A DNA stretch of 7,823 nt, from assembly GCA_015222755.1 (NCBI GenBank), contig JADFVX010000015.1:1-7823 (forward strand), written 5' to 3'. Below are positions 1 through 5,457 of this stretch, in pieces. The DNA is from Pseudomonadota bacterium. Its GTDB lineage: Bacteria > Desulfobacterota > JADFVX01. Within the stretch, counting starts at the first letter, position 1; each line of letters begins with the position of its first letter. A program made the translations under genes and the position numbers. Below the pieces are notes generated by a model that was not told the DNA's origin, did no database searches, and was given only the letters and a program-made list of their open reading frames with translations.

Positions 1-75
1 GTGGAAATTTATATGCTTGGCTGCCAGTGCAGCCATCTCATTACCGTTCTTTAGTGTTACAGCCTGCTTCTTCAT
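1..75 (-). CDS. 2-oxoacid:acceptor oxidoreductase alpha subunit, N-terminal fragment (runs off left edge)
   Basis: Only the first 25 codons are in the window. The ATG at 75 follows directly on the TAG stop of the gamma/delta gene, with no gap, which points to translational coupling. The peptide contains LKNGNEMAALAAKHINFH. This resembles the start of PorA/KorA-type alpha subunits, where a 'GNEAvA.Aa..in' segment precedes the pyrimidine-binding domain. The alpha subunit of these enzymes works with the thiamine-diphosphate-binding beta subunit in ferredoxin-dependent oxidative decarboxylation of 2-oxoacids. The match is short, but the neighbour makes it convincing. Whether the substrate is pyruvate, 2-oxoglutarate or a branched-chain oxoacid cannot be told from this piece. 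Confidence 0.75.
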   Translation of the reverse strand, partial: MKKQAVTLKNGNEMAALAAKHINFH

Positions 76-1050
76 CTATTTATCCTCTTTAAGATATTCT
101 GATTCCAGTTCCGTGGTGAGAGCATCATGCTTGCAGATCACTACGCACTTGAGACAGCCCTTACAGTACTGATAGTTAATCCTCTGCAGGGTAACCGTCT
201 TTTTGCCAGACTTCAAGGTATCCTCTTCCCACTCAAAACAGTAGTCAGGACAGGTTAGATCGCATTCACCGCAGTTGATACAGTTTTCCTTATGAAAAAC
301 AGGGATGTATCCCTGCCTGCATGCGGTATTGTTCTTAAGAATTGAATTCCCGGGATTGGTTACCAGTCCACCGGCAGGAGCGTTTTCATAACCAAGCTTG
401 GGGACTAGCCGCTCAAAAGGCCTGACTGGAAAGCGCTCATCCGCCTCAAAGGTCTCAAAGATGATCTCACTGTAGCCAAGGTCAAAAGCCTTAAGGTTTC
501 CCGGCATGGCTGCCGCATATTTCCTCCCGAAGGCCTTGTCCATAGCGGCCTTGATAGCCTCCGGCGCAAGAAAACCGCTCGCCTTGGATATGGAACCAAG
601 AAGGACTGTATTCACCCTGCTCTTTGCATCAATGGCGGCCTGAAGAGCGTCTACACAGCCGATAGTTCCGGCATGCATTTTGAGCACCTCCCTCATCTCG
701 GCAGGTGTCTTTTTTGTATTCACAATAACCGTAGTATTATCTGTAATGCCCATTGCAACCGTAGGGTCATTAAGAAGGGTCTCATGAAATATGACCAGAA
801 GGTGAGGTCTTTCAACGGGGCTGTTCACCCTGACCACTGTATCTACATCACAAAACCTGGCGAAGGCCTTTACGGGGCTCCCCTTTTTCTCGGAACCATA
901 GCTGGAGAAACTAGCTCCGTTAAGTCCCATCTCCAGGATACCCGCTTCGGCAATGATCTTTCCCGAGACATTCGCACCGAGGCCACCGATGCTTTCCATC
1001 CTCATCTCGTAAAACCCGAGTTCATTCTTCTGAGGCAATATGCTCTTCAT
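76..1050 (-). CDS. Fused gamma/delta subunit of 2-oxoacid:ferredoxin oxidoreductase
   Basis: The protein has 324 residues. Residues about 14-205 are a gamma (PorG/KorC-like) domain with the glycine-rich IGGLGANVSGKIIAEAG segment and a YGSEKKGSPVKAF stretch. Residues about 250-310 are a delta (PorD-like) ferredoxin domain with two 4Fe-4S motifs: Cys 257, 260, 263, 267 (followed by Pro) and Cys 296, 299, 302, 306. The gamma domain contributes to the enzyme core and the ferredoxin domain passes electrons toward an external acceptor, probably ferredoxin. The ATG at 1050 has a good ribosome site, AAGGAG, 5 nt upstream. The gene lies 42 nt after recR, with no clear terminator between, and abuts the alpha-subunit start downstream. 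In many organisms gamma and delta are separate genes; here they are one chain. Substrate (pyruvate versus another 2-oxoacid) is unresolved. Confidence 0.88.
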   Translation of the reverse strand: MKSILPQKNELGFYEMRMESIGGLGANVSGKIIAEAGILEMGLNGASFSSYGSEKKGSPVKAFARFCDVDTVVRVNSPVERPHLLVIFHETLLNDPTVAMGITDNTTVIVNTKKTPAEMREVLKMHAGTIGCVDALQAAIDAKSRVNTVLLGSISKASGFLAPEAIKAAMDKAFGRKYAAAMPGNLKAFDLGYSEIIFETFEADERFPVRPFERLVPKLGYENAPAGGLVTNPGNSILKNNTACRQGYIPVFHKENCINCGECDLTCPDYCFEWEEDTLKSGKKTVTLQRINYQYCKGCLKCVVICKHDALTTELESEYLKEDK

Positions 1051-1092
1051 CTGTTCTCCTTAAAATAGACTTTGCAGCCCTAAACGGGCCTT

Positions 1093-1692
1093 TTATATAT
1101 CCCTTCTGCCTTCAATCGCCGCCGACACGGTGGCTGCATCAAAATATTCCAGTTCCCCTCCCATCGGTAGCCCCTGAGCCAAGCGCGTCACCTTAACGCC
1201 GAAAGGCTTGAGAAGCTTTGCAATATAAAGGGCCGTTGCCTCGCCCTCTACCTTGGGGTTTGTGGCTACGATAACTTCCCTGACATCCCTGTCTGCAACC
1301 CGCCGGACAAGAGATTTCATCCTCAGGTCATCGGGACCTATACCGTTTATGGGAGACAGAACACCGTGCAATATATGGTAGCCGCCTCTGAATTCCCCCG
1401 TCCTTTCAATAACTGCTACATCCTGCGGCCCTTCTACCACACAGAGTACGTCTTGCTGCCTGCGGGTATCTTTGCAGATGCGGCAGGGATCTTCATCGGT
1501 AATGTTAAAACACTTGGAGCAGAGCCTTATCTTTTCCTTTACCGCCAGTATCGTCCCTGCCAAAGACTCCGCATCCTCCCTGGACGATCTGAGGATATGG
1601 AATGCGAGCCGTGTTGCCGTTTTTTCACCGATACCGGGAAACTTGGACAACTCGCCAATTAATTGTGCTATCGGTTTTGCAAAAAAGCCCAT
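1093..1692 (-). CDS. recR: Recombination mediator protein RecR
   Basis: The protein has 199 residues, full length for the family. An N-terminal helix-hairpin-helix (around FPGIGEKTATRLA, residues 18-30) is followed by a four-cysteine zinc finger (Cys 58, 61, 70, 73). A Toprim domain follows, starting at VVEGPQD (acidic Glu 87) and continuing through the VEGEATA segment near residue 150. The conserved AQGLPMGGELEY end is present near 172-183. RecR acts with RecO and RecF in loading RecA onto gapped, SSB-coated DNA. The ATG at 1692 has only a weak ribosome site (GGCAGAG), but it places the helix-hairpin-helix at the usual distance from the N terminus. It follows ybaB after 64 nt that hold a possible attenuator. 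Confidence 0.97.
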   Translation of the reverse strand: MGFFAKPIAQLIGELSKFPGIGEKTATRLAFHILRSSREDAESLAGTILAVKEKIRLCSKCFNITDEDPCRICKDTRRQQDVLCVVEGPQDVAVIERTGEFRGGYHILHGVLSPINGIGPDDLRMKSLVRRVADRDVREVIVATNPKVEGEATALYIAKLLKPFGVKVTRLAQGLPMGGELEYFDAATVSAAIEGRRDI

Positions 1693-1713
1693 ACTCTGCC
1701 AATATTAAATAAC

Positions 1714-1746
1714 AAAAAAGGCCTAAAAAGTCAACCTGTATTAGGC
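1714..1746 (-). terminator. Possible intrinsic terminator or attenuator between ybaB and recR
   Basis: Read on the minus strand, a perfect 6-bp inverted repeat GCCTAA / TTAGGC (1746-1741 and 1726-1721) encloses a 14-nt loop. It is followed after one C by six T residues (1719-1714). The stem is short and only half GC, so termination is probably partial. If active, it would reduce transcription of recR and the oxidoreductase genes relative to dnaX-ybaB. Confidence 0.4.
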
Positions 1747-1756
1747 GAAAGACCGG

Positions 1757-2071
1757 CTAAAAAAGTCCCGGAATATTAAGACCACCAGTGAGTTTGCCCA
1801 TCTCGGAGGCAACGGAGTCCTGAGATTTTTTCATGCCCTCATTGACAGCCGCCATGATGAGATCCTGAAGCATCTCGATGTCTGTAGGATCTACAACATC
1901 TTTTTCTATCTTGAGTGATACGAGCTGCTGTTTTCCGTTTACCACGGCAGTTACCATGCCTCCGCCGGCAGTAGCTTCAACCGTTTTAGTGGCAGCCTCG
2001 GCCTGTATTTTTGCCATCTGCTCCTGCATCTTCTGGGCCTGCTTCATTATACCCGCTATACCTTTAGACAT
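1757..2071 (-). CDS. ybaB: YbaB/EbfC family nucleoid-associated protein
   Basis: The protein has 104 residues, normal for the family. It begins with a Met/Gln-rich amphipathic helix (MKQAQKMQEQMAKIQAE). The conserved GGGMVTAVVNGKQQLVSLKI core follows, and then the helical MAAVNEGMKKSQ segment. Family members form small dimers that bind DNA and affect nucleoid organisation and gene expression; many bacteria keep the gene between dnaX and recR, as here. The ATG at 2071 has a very strong ribosome site, AGGAGGAG, 5 nt upstream. That site lies entirely in the 17-nt gap after the dnaX stop, so the two genes are almost certainly cotranscribed. Confidence 0.96.
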   Translation of the reverse strand: MSKGIAGIMKQAQKMQEQMAKIQAEAATKTVEATAGGGMVTAVVNGKQQLVSLKIEKDVVDPTDIEMLQDLIMAAVNEGMKKSQDSVASEMGKLTGGLNIPGLF

Positions 2072-2088
2072 TGTTTCTCCTCCTGAAC

Positions 2089-3756
2089 TTATTCGTTAAA
2101 ACTAAGATCTGTTCTGATCTCTTTTATCTCACCCTTGAATATATCAAGAGCCTCTATAACCCTTGGGTGCTCCATGGCCTCTTTTTTCAGTTTCCGGCTA
2201 TGGTCAGATTCCCTTTTTTTTTTATCTTCGTGGAGTGAGTTTAGCTCTCCCGCAGCGGTATCCAGTTTATTGACCTTGAAGGTCTTTTCTTTGCCGAAAT
2301 ACAGGGCGGAAAGTTCTTTCAGCTGTGGCTCTTCATCGCTGACCTTTTCCCTTGAAAAATCATTATCCGGAGCTATGGCTATCTCATCATCGCCGAAACT
2401 GACAAGGTGCGCCCTCTGTAGTATGGAGCCAAGAACGGCCTTTTTGTTTGTAACGAAGTCCACAAAACCTTTCCAGGTTTTTTCACTCTCTTTGTGGGGC
2501 TCTTCCTCTCTCACATAGGGCGTTTCAGGCTCGGCAAGCGAAACGGGTTGATGTACGGTTTGGGGAGCCTGTTCCTCTGCCTTCATTGGAGGGAGATGGG
2601 GCTCCTCTTTTTCGGGGAAAGACCTTCCCTTCCTGGCCATATCTATTAGCTCATCTATATTTCTTAGCGAACCCAGAGTCGAAAGTTTAAGGAGAAGCAT
2701 CTCCAGGGCTATCTTGGGGTGGAGAGAGCGTGCCATATCCTCCATACCTCTGGACATGACATCAAAGTAAAGGTGAAGGTCAGCTGCTCCCAGGGAAAGC
2801 ACAATTCTTTTCATTGTTTCCAATTCGTCGTCAGTGGCATTTACCAGACCATTGCCGCCTTCTGTCGCCTTGACAACAGCAAGATCCCTGAAGTATTCCA
2901 GGAGTTCCTTTCCGAACTCCTTAATGTCCCAGCCGTAGAGAAAAAGCCTCTCTACAATCTCTAAGCAGGCGGGGCTGTTTTTTTCTATTACAGCACTTAC
3001 TGCGTCATGGATAAGGGTTCTGTCGATGATGCCCAGGACGTCTATGATGTCGCTGTCTGTAATCGTATCGCCTGAAAAGGAGACCACCTGGTCAAGCAGG
3101 CTCTGGGCGTCCCGCATGCCGCCGTCTGCCTCCCTTGCGATAAGCATGAGGCCCTTTTCTGTTATGCCGATATTTTCTTTGCCTGCAATAGTCTTAAGCT
3201 GCTCGAATATAAGCTTAACGGGTATACGCTTAAAGTCAAAGCGCTGACACCGCGATAGTATTGTGCCCGGGATCTTGTGAGGTTCTGTGGTGGCAAAGAT
3301 AAAAATGACATGCGAAGGAGGTTCCTCCAGAGTCTTCAAGAGGGCGTTAAAGGCATTGGTGGAAAGCATGTGGACCTCATCGATGATATATACCTTTTTG
3401 CGGCAGGTAGAGGGTAGGTAGTTTATCCCCTCCTTAAGGTCGCGTATATCATCAACACTCGTATTTGAGGCGCCGTCTATCTCGTGTACATCGACACAGC
3501 TGCCCTTGGCGATCTCCCTGCAGTGGGTGCACTCATTACAGGGATCTGTAGTGGGGCCCTTTTCACAATTGAGTGCCTTGGCCAGGATTCTGGCGGCGGA
3601 AGTCTTTCCCACACCGCGGGCCCCTGTAAAGAGGTAGGCATGGGCTACACGCTCTGCCTCTATGGCATTTTTGAGGGTCCGGGTGACATGTTCCTGCCCG
3701 ACAATATCATCGAAGTTGCCGGGCCTCCATTTTCTGGCGAGAACTAGATAGGACAT
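2089..3756 (-). CDS. dnaX: DNA polymerase III clamp-loader subunit tau/gamma
   Basis: The protein has 555 residues. The AAA+ module has a Walker A motif GARGVGKTS (45-53), a zinc-binding set (Cys 64, 73, 76, 79), a Walker B with DEVH (126-129), a sensor-1 TT near 156 and the SRC arginine finger (Arg 169). The clamp-loader collar follows to about residue 365. Then comes a charged, proline-rich linker (about 375-430) and a small C-terminal domain (about 430-500). DnaX is the ATPase motor that loads the sliding clamp and, as tau, ties polymerase to helicase. The ATG at 3756 gives the classic MSYLVLARKWRP start; a modest GAGG lies 11 nt upstream. An A10 run at codons 511-515 is described separately. 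The gene sits between the SRP RNA and ybaB, an arrangement also known in Bacillus subtilis. Confidence 0.98.
   Translation of the reverse strand: MSYLVLARKWRPGNFDDIVGQEHVTRTLKNAIEAERVAHAYLFTGARGVGKTSAARILAKALNCEKGPTTDPCNECTHCREIAKGSCVDVHEIDGASNTSVDDIRDLKEGINYLPSTCRKKVYIIDEVHMLSTNAFNALLKTLEEPPSHVIFIFATTEPHKIPGTILSRCQRFDFKRIPVKLIFEQLKTIAGKENIGITEKGLMLIAREADGGMRDAQSLLDQVVSFSGDTITDSDIIDVLGIIDRTLIHDAVSAVIEKNSPACLEIVERLFLYGWDIKEFGKELLEYFRDLAVVKATEGGNGLVNATDDELETMKRIVLSLGAADLHLYFDVMSRGMEDMARSLHPKIALEMLLLKLSTLGSLRNIDELIDMARKGRSFPEKEEPHLPPMKAEEQAPQTVHQPVSLAEPETPYVREEEPHKESEKTWKGFVDFVTNKKAVLGSILQRAHLVSFGDDEIAIAPDNDFSREKVSDEEPQLKELSALYFGKEKTFKVNKLDTAAGELNSLHEDKKKRESDHSRKLKKEAMEHPRVIEALDIFKGEIKEIRTDLSFNE
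2204..2226 (-). other. dnaX: Candidate slippage/frameshift site in dnaX (A10 run)
   Basis: On the minus strand dnaX contains ten consecutive A residues (2223-2214) followed by GGG. In frame they read Lys512-Lys513-Lys514-Arg515. One extra A, or a -1 ribosomal shift, gives Lys-Gly-Ile and then TGA (2206-2204), a 517-residue product. Loss of one A gives a stop at 2189-2187 and a 522-residue product. A-runs in dnaX are known to direct gamma synthesis by ribosomal frameshifting in Escherichia coli and by transcriptional slippage in Thermus thermophilus. Here the run lies very late, so only the last 38 residues would be replaced. I see no obvious stimulatory Shine-Dalgarno sequence upstream and no strong hairpin downstream. 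That favours transcriptional slippage, if the site is used at all. Confidence 0.5.
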
Positions 3757-3790
3757 GTTCTTATTAACCTCGGGATAGATACGCCTTTAG

Positions 3791-3896
3791 TTGGCAACTG
3801 GACTGGTCTGCGTCACCCAGAGGGTGGCACTGCCGCTGCTTCCTTCCGGACCTGACGGGGTTCACGCCGCTCTGCCGCGCAGGGCCCAGCTGCCAA
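3791..3896 (-). ncRNA. ffs: Small signal recognition particle RNA (4.5S type)
   Basis: The minus strand holds the hallmark SRP domain IV core: GTCAGGTCCGGAAGGAAGCA begins at about 3856, including the GGAAG apical loop and the asymmetric internal loops that bind Ffh. The ends pair: GGCAGCTGG (5' side) with CCAGTTGCC (3' side), nine pairs with one G-U, extendable by two A-U pairs to the given boundaries. The RNA is about 102-106 nt, a short hairpin without an Alu domain. It guides membrane-protein targeting together with Ffh and FtsY. It lies 27 nt after tadA and 34 nt before dnaX, with no convincing promoter or T-tract of its own. It may therefore be cut from a longer transcript; exact ends are inferred from base pairing. 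Confidence 0.95.
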
Positions 3897-3923
3897 ATAA
3901 AGACATTCTGCCCAATTATGGGG

Positions 3924-4403
3924 TTAGGGGACTTTTTTTCTTGCTGAAGTCCTTAATTGCTTGAAGAATAGCTTGAGCACCTGGCTGCACTCTTCTTCCA
4001 GGATACCCTGTGAAACTTTTATTTTATGGTTTAAGCGGGACTCTTTGGAAATATCATATAGAGAGCCCACTGCACCGCTTTTAGGGTCTTTACAAGCAAA
4101 GATCAGTCGGTCTATCCTGGCCAGGACAGCTGCACCGATGCACATAGTGCAGGGCTCCAGTGTAACGTACAACTCGGCAGCGCTGAGCCGCCAGTTGCCC
4201 ATTTTCTTTGATGCCTTGCGGATGACGACCATTTCTGCGTGGGCTGTGGGGTCACCGTCCCTTTCAGTCCTGTTGTGACCCCTGGCTATCACTTTACCGT
4301 CAAGGACTACAACTGCACCTACTGGAACTTCCCCCGCCTGTGCAGCCATCTCGGCCTCACGGAGAGCAAGCTCCATAAAACGTATTTCCTGTGCCTTCTC
4401 CAT
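3924..4403 (-). CDS. tadA: tRNA-specific adenosine deaminase TadA
   Basis: A zinc-dependent deaminase of the cytidine/deoxycytidylate deaminase fold, 159 residues from the chosen start. The active site has HAE (His 55, Glu 57) and PCTMC (Cys 85, Cys 88), which supply the zinc ligands and the proton shuttle. The GAVGSLYDI segment near residue 110 is also typical. It converts the wobble adenosine A34 of tRNA-Arg(ACG) to inosine, and that tRNA is encoded just upstream. Start choice is uncertain. A TTG at 4433 is in frame but lies in the T-tract of a terminator and lacks a ribosome site. The ATG at 4403 keeps the usual RFM..AL helix. The ATG at 4376 has an AGGA upstream but would lose that helix's first residues. 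The gene probably shares transcription with ffs and dnaX. Confidence 0.95.
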   Translation of the reverse strand: MEKAQEIRFMELALREAEMAAQAGEVPVGAVVVLDGKVIARGHNRTERDGDPTAHAEMVVIRKASKKMGNWRLSAAELYVTLEPCTMCIGAAVLARIDRLIFACKDPKSGAVGSLYDISKESRLNHKIKVSQGILEEECSQVLKLFFKQLRTSARKKVP

Positions 4404-4431
4404 AGCAGGTGATAATCTGATGGGTCCCGCC

Positions 4432-4463
4432 AAAAAGTTAAGGGAGCGATAAATACCGCTCCC
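4432..4463 (-). terminator. Intrinsic terminator after tRNA-Arg
   Basis: On the minus strand GGGAGCG (4463-4457) and CGCTCCC (4448-4442) form a perfect 7-bp, GC-rich stem with an 8-nt loop, followed by TTAACTTTTT. It begins 25 nt beyond the tRNA-Arg 3' end and would close the serS-tRNA-lipoprotein-tRNA transcript. It also overlaps the furthest-upstream possible tadA start, which argues against that start. Confidence 0.72.
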
Positions 4464-4488
4464 AGCTCAAACAAATTAAAGATGAAAA

Positions 4489-4565
4489 TGGTGCGCCCTG
4501 AGGGAGTCGAACCCCCGGCCTATTGATTCGTAGTCAATTGCTCTATCCAGCTGAGCTAAGGGCGC
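4489..4565 (-). tRNA. tRNA-Arg (anticodon ACG)
   Basis: A full cloverleaf can be drawn on the minus strand. It has a 7-bp acceptor stem GCGCCCT/AGGGCGC and a D-arm GCTC/GAGC. The anticodon stem is ATTGA/TCAAT around loop CTACGAA (anticodon ACG), and the T-arm has TTCGACT with one G-U pair. The discriminator is A73 and CCA is encoded. With A34 changed to inosine it would read CGU, CGC and CGA. It starts 11 nt after the lipoprotein stop and precedes a terminator, so it is probably excised from a longer transcript. It is the classical substrate of TadA, the next gene downstream. Confidence 0.97.
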
Positions 4566-4576
4566 ATCAATCTAAA

Positions 4577-5080
4577 TCAAATCTTATCCGCAGCTACTCC
4601 TCCCATAAGAGCTATGCTGTATTTAGGATGCGTAAAGGCATGCGTAGTAGGGTACAGTGTAAAGAGCCATCCACTAAAAAGTTGTGATTCTCCTTCGCTG
4701 ATCTCTATCTGCGCCGCCGGGTTCTCCGGCTCATTTGAGCGCGAGGTAACGATAGGCCCGTTCATCTGGAAGGCAGGGAGAAAGCTTATGGCCTTTACCT
4801 TGAGGCCCGTTCCCTCTACAAGCTTATCTTCACCGATGTTTATCTCTACGACCTCTTTTGTGCCTGTCTCGTTATCAGTTATTTCAACCTTGATGCCCTT
4901 CCAGGCAGCCTTTATTTCATCGGGAATGCTGACTTCCGCAGGGCCGGCCATCATCGGCTTGGACTCAAGTGGGATATCACCTGTATCATGGGGACTTTGT
5001 GCCGAACCTTCTTTTCCGCCACAGCCTGCAAGTGAAAATAGCACCACAATGCCAAACAAAACCAAATTTCTGAAAATCAT
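4577..5080 (-). CDS. Predicted lipoprotein, DUF2155-like
   Basis: The protein has 167 residues from the second of two tandem ATGs. A signal peptide with hydrophobic core LVLFGIVVLFSLAG ends in a clear lipobox, LAGC, so the mature protein would be lipid-anchored at Cys 20. A short Ser/Pro/Gly-rich linker follows. The C-terminal half has KVEITDNETG, VEINIGEDKL, SNEPENPAAQIEI and GWLFTLYPTTHAFTHPKY. The 'GW.F...P..haf.HP.Y' ending resembles DUF2155, a family without a known role. AGGAGG lies 7 nt before ATG 5080 and 4 nt before ATG 5083; I prefer 5080. The gene starts 24 nt after tRNA-Ser(GCU) and ends 11 nt before tRNA-Arg, all on the same strand. The family assignment is from memory of the motif; the lipoprotein call is from the sequence. 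Confidence 0.8.
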   Translation of the reverse strand: MIFRNLVLFGIVVLFSLAGCGGKEGSAQSPHDTGDIPLESKPMMAGPAEVSIPDEIKAAWKGIKVEITDNETGTKEVVEINIGEDKLVEGTGLKVKAISFLPAFQMNGPIVTSRSNEPENPAAQIEISEGESQLFSGWLFTLYPTTHAFTHPKYSIALMGGVAADKI

Positions 5081-5104
5081 CATCTACCCTCCTGAGTTTT
5101 TTAG

Positions 5105-5198
<94 letters not shown>

Positions 5199-5240
5199 AC
5201 AACTTCTAAAACACTTTTCAACTATCTGACACAGCACATC

Positions 5241-5330
<90 letters not shown>

Positions 5331-5363
5331 TTTTATGCGACAGATATTATGTATTTAAAAAAT

Positions 5364-5449
5364 TGGCGGAGGAGGTAGGATTCGAACCCACGGAACTTTC
5401 ATTCAACGGTTTTCAAGACCGCCGCCTTCAACCACTCGGCCACTCCTCC
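5364..5449 (-). tRNA. tRNA-Ser (anticodon UGA)
   Basis: A class II tRNA with acceptor GGAGGAG/CTCCTCC and anticodon loop CTTGAAA (anticodon TGA). The anticodon stem is GCGGT/ACCGT with one G-U pair. It has a long variable arm, a T-arm GTGGG/CCTAC, discriminator G and encoded CCA. It reads UCA and, by wobble, UCG and probably UCU. Its 5' end is only 8 nt after the serS stop codon, so RNase P cleavage would trim the serS mRNA almost at its stop. Six T residues follow one base after the CCA, but no separate hairpin precedes them, so I do not call a terminator. Confidence 0.97.
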
Positions 5450-5457
5450 ACAAATGC

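Noticed and set aside
673..1068. A 131-codon plus-strand open frame opposite the oxidoreductase subunit.
   Set aside because: The opposite strand encodes a protein with clear family motifs; this frame shows none and is a shadow.
1072..1086. A GCCC-GTTTA-GGGC hairpin between recR and the oxidoreductase gene as a terminator.
   Set aside because: The stem is four or five pairs and is not followed by a T-run on the minus strand.
2182..2187. A second A-run (A6G on the minus strand) in dnaX, downstream of the A10 run, as a classic A AAA AAG frameshift heptamer.
   Set aside because: In the dnaX frame it reads CTG AAA AAA GAG, which is the wrong phase for the heptamer. The A10 run is the better candidate.
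3909..3922. A CCCA-TAAT-TGGG hairpin between tadA and the SRP RNA as a terminator.
   Set aside because: The stem is only four pairs and no T-tract follows on the minus strand.
5358..5363. Six T residues after tRNA-Ser(UGA) as an intrinsic terminator.
   Set aside because: No hairpin of its own precedes the T-run; the bases upstream are the tRNA acceptor stem and CCA.
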